From Tetramitus jugosus (lineage: Eukaryota > Heterolobosea > Eutetramitea > Acrasida > Vahlkampfiidae): 64,000 bases of DNA. The position numbers were made by a program, and so were the translations under genes. The notes under the pieces were generated by a model. That model did no database searches, was not told the DNA's origin, and saw nothing but the letters and a program-made list of their open reading frames with translations. Positions within the stretch are counted from its first letter, which is position 1, and every line of letters starts with the position of its first letter. Location: contig OW569378.1 of the NCBI GenBank assembly GCA_937625935.1, positions 186,001-250,000 of the forward strand, read 5' to 3'. Of this stretch, positions 1 through 10,365 are shown in pieces.

Positions 1-157
1 GTATGCCATCACAGACTTGTAAACAGAGCCAGTCCAAAAACGTCAGAACATTCGGCAAAATAAAACGAACTGCGCCCAACAAAAAAAGAACAAGCTCCGC
101 GCAGAAAAAAACCCAATCACATCCCTGTTCACAAAACAACGACTTGTTTTTTTCATA

Positions 158-1261
158 ATGGAGGAACTACCGGATGAATTGCTGCTTATTGTCTTGGATT
201 TTTTGAACTCTGACGAAATTTATTGCATCGTCTCTCGTGTCAATAGACACTGGTTCGACGTCATCCATGACCGATGTCCCTGGAAGGCACGAAGCTTACA
301 ATTATTTTCTCCGACTACCCGGTCGGAGAAGGAATTTGAAGAGTTTACGGCGGATATGGACATTGTGGATTGGAGAAGGTTGTATCGTATGGTCAACCCA
401 ACCAAATTCTCTCAATTTGACCCAGCTAGAACATGTGCAAGTCTAGAGAGAGTTTGTGATGGTTCCTATTTGCGTTTCCGTCAGAACATGCAGCTCTCCA
501 ACTGCAGTTCACAAACTCTGAACGGATTCAAGCCAAAGAATCAATTGCTGTACATTTGGGAGGTCAAGGTGCAAACTCACAAGTCTGCCAATCTGTCCAT
601 TGGACTCGCAGATCACTATTTTCGATTGGAGGAGAACTTTGTGGGTTACAGGGCGCAAAATGCACCTGATCACGTGAAAGCTCCATCATTTTCACTGAGC
701 AGCGATGGTAAATTGCGTAAGGGACTTGATTCAATTGATAGCCAACTCGGAACATGTTATGGTGAGTCGGACCATGTTACCATTATTGTTCGTTGTGATA
801 CGGATGTGCCATCGATGCTATTTTTCAAGAATGGTGAATTAGTGGCTGATTGGAATACGGATGGTATTGACATGGATCGAATGTACTACTTTTCTGTCAC
901 TCTCTATTCACCACTAGATGAATTGTACATTGTGACGGAGGCAGAGGAGAAGCAACCACCACCAAGAGAGGCAATAAGTGAATATGAAACGCCTTGGCCT
1001 CAAGAAACTGTGGATGATTTTGCAGATACTTCTGGGATCTTGTTGCCTGAAGAGGGAGACGACGAACCAACCAAACGTCGTCACACGTACAGCATTTCCA
1101 TAGACGAGGTCATTGAGATTTACAAAAGTGTTCGTGCCAACAAATTACTTTCGAAAAAAGAAACAAAAACAAAAGTTGTGGAGACTGTGAATACCACACC
1201 GACGCAGGTGCCAAAAAAGACAGCTCCAGCTCCTCCGAAAAGATATTGTTCGCTCATGTAA
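158..1261 (+). CDS. F-box protein with SPRY-like domain and C-terminal CaaX-like motif
   Basis: The 367-residue protein opens with an F-box (about residues 3-45, starting LPDELLLIVLDFL), the segment that docks on Skp1 in SCF ubiquitin ligases. Residues about 90-265 look like a B30.2/SPRY fold (YIWEVKV, SIGLAD, then MLFFKNGELV), which would be the substrate-binding part. The tail is Lys/Pro-rich and ends in CSLM, a good CaaX box for prenylation (Met in the last place favours a farnesyl group). I infer a membrane-anchored SCF substrate receptor. No intron is needed and the ATG is the first in frame, after an A-rich leader. The F-box is clear; the SPRY call is by pattern and less certain; prenylation is a prediction. 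Confidence 0.8.
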   Translation: MEELPDELLLIVLDFLNSDEIYCIVSRVNRHWFDVIHDRCPWKARSLQLFSPTTRSEKEFEEFTADMDIVDWRRLYRMVNPTKFSQFDPARTCASLERVCDGSYLRFRQNMQLSNCSSQTLNGFKPKNQLLYIWEVKVQTHKSANLSIGLADHYFRLEENFVGYRAQNAPDHVKAPSFSLSSDGKLRKGLDSIDSQLGTCYGESDHVTIIVRCDTDVPSMLFFKNGELVADWNTDGIDMDRMYYFSVTLYSPLDELYIVTEAEEKQPPPREAISEYETPWPQETVDDFADTSGILLPEEGDDEPTKRRHTYSISIDEVIEIYKSVRANKLLSKKETKTKVVETVNTTPTQVPKKTAPAPPKRYCSLM

Positions 1262-1435
1262 TATAGACACCACATACCTTTGTAAACTAAGTTTATTCAA
1301 TTTCACACATTTTCTGAGATCTTCGCTCTGTCGGAACCAAAAACGAGTTCCCTTGCGCGGTTTTCAACTCAGGGAACTTTTGACAAGGTGTCATAACAAA
1401 AATACGAAACAATTTGGGGAAACCACAGAACAAGC

Positions 1436-4400
1436 ATGCAAATCATAAAGTGTCTATTGATACTATGTTTGATCCATTTATTATGTCCCGAAAGTACCAT
1501 TTCCAATTGGATTCACAAGGGAAGCAACATTCCATTCGGCATCTCGTTTGTGCGTGCCCAAAGGGTTCGCAGAGTAAATGTTCCTCTAGGTGCACTCATC
1601 ACGGCAGGTGTTCATGGATCGTCACATCAAATGGCCATGGAGATTGCTGTCGAAGCATTGAATGCTCTACCACCTCTAACACCTGAACAATCTCTCTTCA
1701 AGATTCAACCCGTTTTCTCTCTCAAGGTACGTAACACGACTGGACCACAGAATGCGGTTCAACAGGCTTCGGATCTGATCACTGTTGATCAAGTAGTGGG
1801 TATTGCTGGTCCTGTCTATAGCTCGGAATCCCTGCCCATCTCCTACCAGGTAGCTACGCCGATGAAGAAACCGATTGTAAGTTATGGTGCAACGAGTGGA
1901 GCACTTGGAAATATGACCGAACACCCTTATTTCATGAGAACTGTTCCCGCCAATCAACATATATCAGAAGCTCTAGTTGATTTGATGTATTTGATGGAAT
2001 GGTCGAATATTGTTGTGATTGCGAGTAATGAATCATATGGTGTTGACGGAGCACAACACATTCGAGAGTTGGCTCAATTTAAGCAGGTGAAAATAGCAGA
2101 GGTCAACATGGTGGGATCCGAAGACGATATACTTCGTACATTACAAATATTGAGAAGCCGGGGACCCACTACTGTCGTCGTCTTTATAGCCCAATTTCAA
2201 TTTCTGAACTATTTGATTCATAACGTCAACGCTATGAATATGACCAAGGAGAAGTATGTCTGGCTCTTTTCTGAGACGTACTCTGATTTGTTCCATATGA
2301 ATTCATTTAGTGCAATAGAGCCATACGATACGTCATTATTGGGAAAAGTCGATCGGTTGCTCTATGCTCGTATTGGCACTAGTTTCTGGGTGAAACAAAA
2401 GTTCTTACTCGATAAATGGATGGAAAGAACAGGTCACTACAACATCAATCACTTGGATCCGTTTGCATATGATGCTATCATGTGCATTGGACATGCAGCG
2501 AGATCGCTGCTAACTAACAAATTGAATGTGAACGATGGGGAGATATTACAGGCTGCTATTCAACGCTTGGACTTCTTAGGTGCCAGTGGTCGTGTAAAGT
2601 TCTCTTCACTTGGTAAGGATGCCGAAAGAATAGGATCTACAGTGTATATTTCTAACATGCTGGACGTCAATGGTGAAATTAATACTCTCAATGTTGTTTC
2701 CTGGGATATGGAGAACTCATTGTCTATATTGAGAGATGCCTTTGGGCAGTCCTATGTATTTCTGCCTGGTGAGGCTGAACCAATCAACTTGGCAAGTTCA
2801 GAAAGAACACTTCATAGTACAATTAGCGCAACTAATCAATGGAAAACTCTACCTCGAAACAATAACCCTCCTCCTAAGAGACATAGTTTTTGTTCTGCTG
2901 TGCACTCTTCTAATGATGAGATGGTTTTATTCGGAGGGTCCACCCTCTACGACATTCTATCAGACTTTTGGCGATTTTCATTCAAAACTCAACTCTGGAC
3001 CCAGATATTTCCCCTTTCTGATCGGCCGAGAGGTCGAAAGGATGCAACATGCTTTATTATCGATGATGAATTTTATTTGTATGGTGGATTTGATAACAAT
3101 CGATTCTTTGATGATGTGTGGAGATTTTCGTTTACTACCTATCAGTGGACTGAGGTGAAATTTGTAGATGAAATCCCAACCCCCAGAAGATCAGCTCGAG
3201 CTGCAGTTAGTGCCAAGGTTGCTTATATTTTCGGAGGTGAATCCATTTTGGGAAATATGAATGATGTTTGGAAGCTTGAGACAAATAAGCTCACACTTAT
3301 TCAACCAAATGCCAGTTCTGCTGAACCTGTGGGGCTCAGAGATCACTGTGTTGAAGTGTACAATCATACTTTGATTGTTTTTGGTGGAAGATCGACGGAT
3401 TATCCTGGTGGTTCAAACGAGTTATGGTTTTTTAACTTGGACACACTCACTTGGACCCAACAAACTCAGATTAAACCTCCTCAGGCTAGATATTCCTTGG
3501 TATGTAGTATCATACGAAACGAATTGTGGGTTGGATTAGGATGGAATTCGGTCAGTGAAGGAGTGCAGCTCAACGATTTCAGGGTTGTTAACATCGATGA
3601 GTCTTCAAGTGTTCAAACATGGAGAACAATCTCGAGTAATCTAGGATACTATGGACATGATGGAAGAGACTCCTCTGTAGCTTTGTTTTATGAAAATTAT
3701 TTGCTATGGACCGCAGGGTGGGCTACTGATACAATTAGGAACGATTTCTGGAGGATAGATACCTATGCAAAACGGGTTGAGCAAATTCATGACGATAAAT
3801 TATCTCCACCTGGAATGGCCAAACATACTACTGTTATGATTGGTAATAATGCCGTTCAGTTTGGTGGTATCAATTCTCTATCGGTTCCTATTGCTCACAT
3901 ATACCAGTTCAATGTTGACAGTGAGATTTGGTCGTCAGTTGAACCAACTGGCACAGGTCCTAGGGCAAGACATGACCATGCTGCTTGTTCTATTGGAGAT
4001 CAGATGTTTGTTTTTGGTGGATATAATTCAGCTTCTGACGAATACTTTGGAGACTTCTGGGCCTGGAGCTCTGTGCTCAATTCATGGAGAGAAATCGTTG
4101 TTGATGATCCAAAGCCTGGTCCAAGAGCATTTCACAGTATGCAATCAATCAATGATGGGCAGAACATTATTCTTTATGGAGGGGTGAATAGAAATACTTT
4201 CCTTCAAGAAGTATGGATGTATGATGTATTCGAGGAAACGTGGTCCGAGAAGACTACCAATTCCACTATTTTGCCGGAAGTGTTTGGAGTAAGATCTACC
4301 GTTCTCAATAACACTTTCGTGGTTGGTATGGGAGCAAGTAGCTCTCTCGCCCCAGATTCATCTCTCTACACGATATCTGGAGTGGCTGATAATTCAATGA

Positions 4401-6283
4401 ACATACAACAGTATTCGAATATTGTGGATTTCACGAAAACTCTAGGTACGATATCTGGGATATCTCATGACACAATCTTTATGTTTGGTGGTAATATCTA
4501 TGGTGAACTGTCTAATGAGCTCGTTAGAATCTCCCCTAATGGAACAGAAGTAGTAGATGTGTCTAGTTCATTCAATACCCCCTACCGAAGAGATCAACAT
4601 ACTTCAGTGTTTCATGGTGATCGATTGATGATATTTGGTGGTGTTGGTCCCATTACGAACAGATTATACAGAAATAGTGAGAATATTGGACACGATGTAT
4701 GGGTTTTTAGACTAGGTCCAACCTGCGCTGTTGAATCAGGTCTAAATCTCTGTCATGCGTGTGGAGTAGGAACCTATCAGTATAGAGCTCAGTGTTTATC
4801 GTGTCCCTCTGGATACTATAACAATCGCGTGGGACAAAACTCATGCACAGCTTGCCCAAAGGGATTCTTCAACACAATTGAAGGTGCTTCAAGCATCGAC
4901 TTTTGCTATCCCTGTCCTGAAGGTAGTTACAACGATATCGAGGGACAGAAGTCGTGCAAGCCATGTAATAAGACTGAGTTTTGTCCAATAGGTTCACAGC
5001 TACCACTGTCATTCGATTATTATTACAACACGACAAGTGAAGTGAAGTCCAAGCATCCGCAACCTCATGAGAACACACCAATTAGAAATCGAAACTTGAA
5101 CGTGATTGCTCTGGCAATTGCTGGTTTGGTCGCTATAGTCCTGTTCATATTGTATGTCATCACAAGGAAGAAATTAGATAAGTACTTTACTGGAGTTGAT
5201 TTTCTCTTTGATGATATGCACAATATCTTGCAGGGACCCATGTATAGAAAAAAGAACAGCTTTGGAGGCTTTGCCTCTATTGTTGCGTTCTTCTTTGTTA
5301 TTGCTATCATTATTTCTACGCTCGTACCTGCCATCACAGACAATATCGTAGAAAGTAGATCACTGATTCCCAATCTTGCTCTGAAACAACAAGTTCGAAC
5401 TTCTTTTACTGCTACAGTCAACTTAATGGACTATAGAGGAGCTTGCTCAAGATCAAACTCATCATTATGTGCTCTCAAGATTAGAGCTTATACAACAGGC
5501 CTTTCATTACAGAATCGAATGTACTCATGTCAAGAACACGCTGACTATTCATTATTAACGAATCAAAGAAACTGCACTATCACGTTTGATTGTCTTGGAT
5601 GCTCGTTCGACAATACAGACAAAGCCTCCTTGAAATTTGATATAGTGGAACCAAATGCTTATGCTAATGGATATCAATGGTCCTTTACAAGCATGAGTAG
5701 CTACCCCAAGCAAAATTCCAGTGTGAGTGGTGTAGTTCTGTCATCAAACAGCACCTTCTATCGAGGTATCTCTCAGCCAACCACAGTAGAATTGAATGCG
5801 ATTCAATCATCGTATCGCAGATCTGATGTTAAAGCGACCACCAAGAATGCTGGTTGGTTTCTTGACTACAGTTCATACACTCGAGGAGAGGAAACCGATT
5901 GGCGGGGCTTCAACCACAAGAATGGTGTCAGTTTCAAGTTCGATATCGCTAGAAGTGCTAGTTCCCTTGAGGTCATCCAACAACAAAGAAGAGATTTCAC
6001 AGAAGTTATCAGTGCTCTTCTCGGTGGTATTGCTGGTTTATTGGGTCTAATAGGTAAGGTTATGCAGAAACTTGAGCTAATATCCAAGCGGGGCTTGAGT
6101 GTGCTGTGGCGACTCTATGACAAGAAGAACGAAAAGAAAATGAGGAATGGCAATATATCAGGAGACCTCTCAGTTCCACTCAATGACGAGTTAGACGATA
6201 TTTCTGAGGATGACCTAGAAACAGTGGATGTAATTTCTGAAGTGGCACCGAGAAGGACTCCCTTTGCTCGGATGCGGTCTTAA
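1436..6283 (+). CDS. Receptor-like chimera: periplasmic-binding-protein-like domain, kelch propeller, Cys-rich repeats, membrane segments
   Basis: A single uninterrupted frame of 1615 residues. A hydrophobic signal-like start (residues 1-20) leads into a type I periplasmic-binding-protein/ANF-receptor-like domain (about 35-445; phrases such as GIAGPVYSSES and PIVSYGATSGALG), the ligand-binding fold of class C GPCRs and natriuretic-peptide receptors. Residues about 464-1090 hold many kelch-type repeats (LFGGST, YLYGGFDNN, MFVFGGYN, FMFGGN), probably two propellers. A Cys-rich stretch (about 1096-1185) has GCC2/GCC3 or TNFR-like spacing. Hydrophobic segments follow near 1221-1245, 1276-1300 and a weaker one near 1521-1542, with a Cys-containing region between the last two. 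No kinase, cyclase or 7TM core is seen. It is probably a surface receptor or adhesin; ligand and output are unknown. A shorter ATG frame at 1414 is a shadow. Confidence 0.82.
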   Translation: MQIIKCLLILCLIHLLCPESTISNWIHKGSNIPFGISFVRAQRVRRVNVPLGALITAGVHGSSHQMAMEIAVEALNALPPLTPEQSLFKIQPVFSLKVRNTTGPQNAVQQASDLITVDQVVGIAGPVYSSESLPISYQVATPMKKPIVSYGATSGALGNMTEHPYFMRTVPANQHISEALVDLMYLMEWSNIVVIASNESYGVDGAQHIRELAQFKQVKIAEVNMVGSEDDILRTLQILRSRGPTTVVVFIAQFQFLNYLIHNVNAMNMTKEKYVWLFSETYSDLFHMNSFSAIEPYDTSLLGKVDRLLYARIGTSFWVKQKFLLDKWMERTGHYNINHLDPFAYDAIMCIGHAARSLLTNKLNVNDGEILQAAIQRLDFLGASGRVKFSSLGKDAERIGSTVYISNMLDVNGEINTLNVVSWDMENSLSILRDAFGQSYVFLPGEAEPINLASSERTLHSTISATNQWKTLPRNNNPPPKRHSFCSAVHSSNDEMVLFGGSTLYDILSDFWRFSFKTQLWTQIFPLSDRPRGRKDATCFIIDDEFYLYGGFDNNRFFDDVWRFSFTTYQWTEVKFVDEIPTPRRSARAAVSAKVAYIFGGESILGNMNDVWKLETNKLTLIQPNASSAEPVGLRDHCVEVYNHTLIVFGGRSTDYPGGSNELWFFNLDTLTWTQQTQIKPPQARYSLVCSIIRNELWVGLGWNSVSEGVQLNDFRVVNIDESSSVQTWRTISSNLGYYGHDGRDSSVALFYENYLLWTAGWATDTIRNDFWRIDTYAKRVEQIHDDKLSPPGMAKHTTVMIGNNAVQFGGINSLSVPIAHIYQFNVDSEIWSSVEPTGTGPRARHDHAACSIGDQMFVFGGYNSASDEYFGDFWAWSSVLNSWREIVVDDPKPGPRAFHSMQSINDGQNIILYGGVNRNTFLQEVWMYDVFEETWSEKTTNSTILPEVFGVRSTVLNNTFVVGMGASSSLAPDSSLYTISGVADNSMNIQQYSNIVDFTKTLGTISGISHDTIFMFGGNIYGELSNELVRISPNGTEVVDVSSSFNTPYRRDQHTSVFHGDRLMIFGGVGPITNRLYRNSENIGHDVWVFRLGPTCAVESGLNLCHACGVGTYQYRAQCLSCPSGYYNNRVGQNSCTACPKGFFNTIEGASSIDFCYPCPEGSYNDIEGQKSCKPCNKTEFCPIGSQLPLSFDYYYNTTSEVKSKHPQPHENTPIRNRNLNVIALAIAGLVAIVLFILYVITRKKLDKYFTGVDFLFDDMHNILQGPMYRKKNSFGGFASIVAFFFVIAIIISTLVPAITDNIVESRSLIPNLALKQQVRTSFTATVNLMDYRGACSRSNSSLCALKIRAYTTGLSLQNRMYSCQEHADYSLLTNQRNCTITFDCLGCSFDNTDKASLKFDIVEPNAYANGYQWSFTSMSSYPKQNSSVSGVVLSSNSTFYRGISQPTTVELNAIQSSYRRSDVKATTKNAGWFLDYSSYTRGEETDWRGFNHKNGVSFKFDIARSASSLEVIQQQRRDFTEVISALLGGIAGLLGLIGKVMQKLELISKRGLSVLWRLYDKKNEKKMRNGNISGDLSVPLNDELDDISEDDLETVDVISEVAPRRTPFARMRS

Positions 6284-6360
6284 GAAGGCTAGCACACGAC
6301 TACAGTGAATAAACAAAGAGAAACAGCAAGCGTGTACCTGTACAAACTCTTTTACAATCA

Positions 6361-8193
6361 TCATATTCCTGACGGTGGAACCATTTCATCTGAATCTGCC
6401 AAAGAATACTTCTTTGGATAGAATGTCGTACAAATGATCCACATCATGAAATAGTTAATGAGCTGTTCTGTGGCCACCAACACCCAATAATTGACCCACG
6501 AGACCAGGGCATACTGCAACAAAAAGGTGAAAATCGGAGCAGCCAAGAACAAGTAGTAGCTCGTTCGGAAAGTTTTCAGCATTTTCATCTTGATAAACAC
6601 TTCACCTGTATCGCCAGAGAATTGTTGCTCCAGTGAAGCAATCCTCAAACGCTCAATACTCTGGTTGATGGACATAATGATGCCAAATATCAACATGAGC
6701 TTAATGATACGATAGGATAGAACATAGGCTGGACAGAGCGATGGTTGTCTACAGAATGCATAGAGAACTCTGAACAAAAAGTACAAGAAGAAGGCCAGTG
6801 AGAACGTGTTTTGCACACGTCGAATACCCATGGATTCAATCATTGTCCATCCCATAGCCACCAACAATAGAATCAACAAGAAGAAGGTGTCTCCAACAGC
6901 ACTCACAATCTCCAACGTAATTTCCAACGTGGACGAAAGTTGTCCCTGCTTGGACAATATCTGATAGTAAGCATAGGCAGCAATCATGGCAGCCATTTGT
7001 GCCACAAAGCAAAACGTAATCAACAAATGCAACCGCGTAAAGCTCTTACTGTGTTTCCAATCCATTCATTCATTCATATTCAAACAACCAAAGTTCAACA
7101 AATCACATGCGAAAAATAGACAAACAACCATTAACATTCAAAATCATCACCCAATCAAATAACAACAATAATAAACAATCAAGCAATCAATCAATTAATC
7201 AATGTACACAACAACATACACATTATAAACAGATAAACCAATCCAGTACAGTGTCAAAGCACCATACAACACTGCCAACACATAATACACGAGTACAAGT
7301 GGCACTGTTTGCGTACTCAAGTGTTGATTATTCGGATTCAATGTCATCATATCCATCTCCACACTGAACGTACTCGGAGAATTCGGTTCACACTTCAACA
7401 ACAAGAAGGCATAGTGATCCGTTTCAGTCACATCAAAATCATATTGAACAGAGAACGAATGAGCATTATTCGAATGGAATACTCTTCTTCTCAATTTCAT
7501 CTTATTGTTATTCACTTGTCTCTCATCATCATCATCTTTTTCTTGTTGTTGTTGATAAAAAGAGTCAATCATGATTGATTTCATTGCGTCATTCAAGTCA
7601 TCATCATCATTCATATGACTAGTCACATTACTATTGTGATTGTTATGGTTGTTGTAATTGGCCAACCAATCTTGTTGTGAAGATGCGATTGGAAATCGTG
7701 CAAAGGATGGTAATTCACAAAAGAAGGGTGCATACTTGGATGCAGTGTCCCACTTTGCTGCACTCAACAAATTCCAAATATCGGCTCTAATCACAGCAAA
7801 CACCAATTTTGCATCATTCACTGCCTTTGCATTCTATAAAAAGAATATGATTGTGTGTGGTGTGTCAATACAATATTGATTTTGTTGTTCAAAAACGAAC
7901 ATCAAAAAAAACGAGAGTGAATGATGATGTGATTGTGTGAGTGTTGTTGGTTGGCCAGTACGTACGGTGGATGAAATGTTGAAAGAGAGGTAACCACCCT
8001 TTAGAAATCCAAATCCATCAATCTCAATGTTCACTGCGTTCCATACTCTATCTTGATCGAATTGAACAGTCTTGTGACTGATCATTGCATGTGTTGTTAC
8101 TATGATACATGTGAATAATATTATCGAAATAAGAAAGAGAGACCACCGTTGATGATGATGATGATTTCTCTGTTGTTTGATCATCCTCGTCAT
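6361..8193 (-). CDS. GOST-type seven-transmembrane protein (GPR180/TMEM145-like), three exons
   Basis: My model joins exons 8193-7966, 7833-7220 and 7048-6361 into 509 residues. Intron 1 (132 bp) starts GTACGT and ends TATAG; intron 2 (171 bp) starts GTATGT and ends ACACAG; the frame is kept across both. Exon 1 gives a signal peptide and the start of a luminal domain. Exon 2 completes the luminal domain, with Asn/His/Gln-rich inserts, and gives the first membrane helix. Exon 3 gives six more helices. A luminal beta-domain followed by seven helices is the layout of GOST/lung-7TM proteins, which act in the secretory pathway or as orphan receptors. Exons 2 and 3 would otherwise look like two unrelated frames, and exon 3 alone would begin at a false ATG (7065). 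Family call is moderate; the exon joins are well supported by frame and splice signals. Confidence 0.72.
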
Positions 8194-8301
8194 GGTTTGT
8201 CTATTTTTTGTGTTTTTGATTTCTTTTGGCGGCTTTTTTTTTGTTCGCTAGAAGCTTATTTTGGTGTGGTGCATGGTGGCAGATGGAGAACTACAGATTA
8301 T

Positions 8302-10005
8302 TTATTTGCGACTGTTGCTGCTGTTTCTGTTGTTGCCCTTCTCTTCTTCCTTTCTTCTTTTTGGAATGTACACCTCACAGAGATACTTTCGAACAACACT
8401 TGTAGCACTCTTTTGCTTTGATGCTTCACCTGTGCTGGTATAAGAGAAACGAGCTCGAATAAACTCGTGTTCCAACAGCTGGAATGCTGATGGTCTGTGT
8501 GAGGGATTCATCCTCAAACATTGCTTCAAAAAATCTTGGAATGACGCAGAAATATTGAGAGCTTGATAATCAATGCCTAGTGATGACTCTGCTCCTGTAT
8601 TCTCTTCCTTGTGTCTGAGAACAAGGTCCCAATATTGCCCTTGTTCCATTGGGTTCTTTCCGATTGCCAATTGGGCCAATGAGAGACCCAATGACCAAAT
8701 ATCACTGTCAAAACCATGAGCTTCACCCATGATTCTCTCTGGTGACATGAACAGGCATGTTCCTGCATAAGTCTTAAAAACTTTTCTCTTCATTTCGCCA
8801 TCGCCGTGTCCTGCCATTCCAAAATCGGCCAACTTGACTTCTCCCTTTGAATTCACCAACAAATTCTCTGGCTTAATATCTCTGTGGACAATGGATCGAC
8901 AGTCGTGAAGGTGATGCAAACCGGTGAGCACTTGCTCTGCAATCCTCGACAGGATATTCTCTGGTACGCAACCACAATAATTGACCAAATCGGACAATGA
9001 TCCACAGTCCATGTACTCCAACAACATGTACAGCTTCTGTTGTCGATGATAGGCGTCATACATGCGAATAATGTTTCGATGTGACTTCTTATGTGACTCG
9101 TACAGTGCCTTAAACTCTGCCACGATAATCTTGTGCATTTTTTCGTCACATTTTGGATCGAATGGAATCTCCTTGAGTGCATACTTTTTCTTTGAGACTT
9201 TATGAGTACATTTTTTGACTTTGGCACATGCACCTGCACCAATGGTTCTCTCTGAGATTTGCAAGTCAGCAAAATCAATACCTCTAGATTTGGATGACGG
9301 TGTTAGCTTTTTCCGTCTTGCTGTGGTTGAAGAAGATGATAGGGAGTGGTTGGTGGGTGTGATTGGTGAGATGGGTGTAGTTGGGGTAGTTTTTGTGAGT
9401 GGTTGTGATGAGGATGAGATTTGTACTTGCTCAAACAGTGATGTCAAGCTCTGACTTGAAATGTCATTGTTTGATGGTTCGCGATGATGTACGGTATTCT
9501 GATTTTGGCGCTCAACATTGTTGCCATTGTTGGTAAAATTGTCCGTTTGTATCGGAGTTTCTGGAATTGGGGAATCGTCAAAAGCTCCGATTTGTCCCTC
9601 CTTGTTCCTAACAATAATCGTGTTTGCATCATTAGCATGCATCACATCATCGTGTGCCAAAGTTGCTGCTATCGTTTCATGATTGCTTCTCTCAGTCACA
9701 TTCACTGTTGGAGGTGGAGTGTCAAGCGGAGAAATAGAATCGGAGGTATTTGTCGTAGTTGAAGTGGTTGTGGTGCCAGAAGGTCCAATCTTGGTGACTC
9801 CATCAACAATGAAGCTGCCAGAGCTAGAGGTAAATTTGGGTGACTCGGAATTTTCTAACGAAGGAAGAGTGAGCAACGGTTTGTACTGATGACTCTTCTT
9901 CTTTGACGAAGAGAGAAGAGGTGGCCTTCTTCGTGCATTGATGGTTGGAGTCGAGGGAGTGGAAGGCGTGGGTGTTGTCGAAGAGGTGGTGTTTTTGTTA
10001 CTCAT
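8302..10005 (-). CDS. MAP kinase kinase-like Ser/Thr (dual-specificity) protein kinase
   Basis: A 567-residue protein. Residues 1 to about 240 are a Ser/Thr/Pro-rich low-complexity leader with many SP and TP sites. The kinase domain (about 245-515) has a glycine loop of form GAGACAKV, the ATP-binding lysine in ALKEI, HRDIKPEN, DFG and the SPER motif in place of APE. SPER, the MSPERI context and the downstream DIWSLGLSLAQLAIG are typical of MEK/STE7 kinases. The activation loop between DFG and SPER is longer than in animal MEKs and keeps a TYAGT run before it. All catalytic residues are present, so it should be active. A partner MAPK is not in the window. The tail after the kinase is Lys/Arg/Glu/Asn-rich. 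Its upstream neighbour in transcription is the 7TM gene on the same strand. Confidence 0.85.
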   Translation of the reverse strand: MSNKNTTSSTTPTPSTPSTPTINARRRPPLLSSSKKKSHQYKPLLTLPSLENSESPKFTSSSGSFIVDGVTKIGPSGTTTTSTTTNTSDSISPLDTPPPTVNVTERSNHETIAATLAHDDVMHANDANTIIVRNKEGQIGAFDDSPIPETPIQTDNFTNNGNNVERQNQNTVHHREPSNNDISSQSLTSLFEQVQISSSSQPLTKTTPTTPISPITPTNHSLSSSSTTARRKKLTPSSKSRGIDFADLQISERTIGAGACAKVKKCTHKVSKKKYALKEIPFDPKCDEKMHKIIVAEFKALYESHKKSHRNIIRMYDAYHRQQKLYMLLEYMDCGSLSDLVNYCGCVPENILSRIAEQVLTGLHHLHDCRSIVHRDIKPENLLVNSKGEVKLADFGMAGHGDGEMKRKVFKTYAGTCLFMSPERIMGEAHGFDSDIWSLGLSLAQLAIGKNPMEQGQYWDLVLRHKEENTGAESSLGIDYQALNISASFQDFLKQCLRMNPSHRPSAFQLLEHEFIRARFSYTSTGEASKQKSATSVVRKYLCEVYIPKRRKEEEKGNNRNSSNSRK

Positions 10006-10365
10006 GTGTGGCGTGCTTTAATTCTCTCGTCGATTTCTCTTTGTTGTGTTGCTTGATGATTTTGCTTTATAAAGGAAGCGAAGGGTGTTTTCTTCGGTGG
10101 AGCGAAACGGGATGTGCGTCACTTTTTTTTTCCAGATGTTCGCCGACTTGTGTGTTTGCTTTTCAATTTTTTATCAGAAATTGAACACTTCAGTTTTGAA
10201 AGCGAACTTGCATGGTTGTTGAGTCTAAAAATAATTTCAACACTTGTTCCAAAATCATGTTGGATGCGCGATGTCCAGTCAGAGTCTTTGTGGCTAACGT
10301 TGTTGGTTTGGAGTGGACACTTGTCTTGCTGATTGGATGACCTGGCAATAACAAATAGTACATCA
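10006..10365. other. Spacer between two minus-strand genes
   Basis: About 360 bp holding the 3' end region of the 7TM gene and the leader of the kinase gene. I see no convincing coding frame, RNA gene or repeat. Confidence 0.5.

Noticed and set aside
7107-7578. Plus-strand frames opposite the GOST-like gene
   Set aside because: They cover intron 2 and reverse of exon 2, no ATG context or family.
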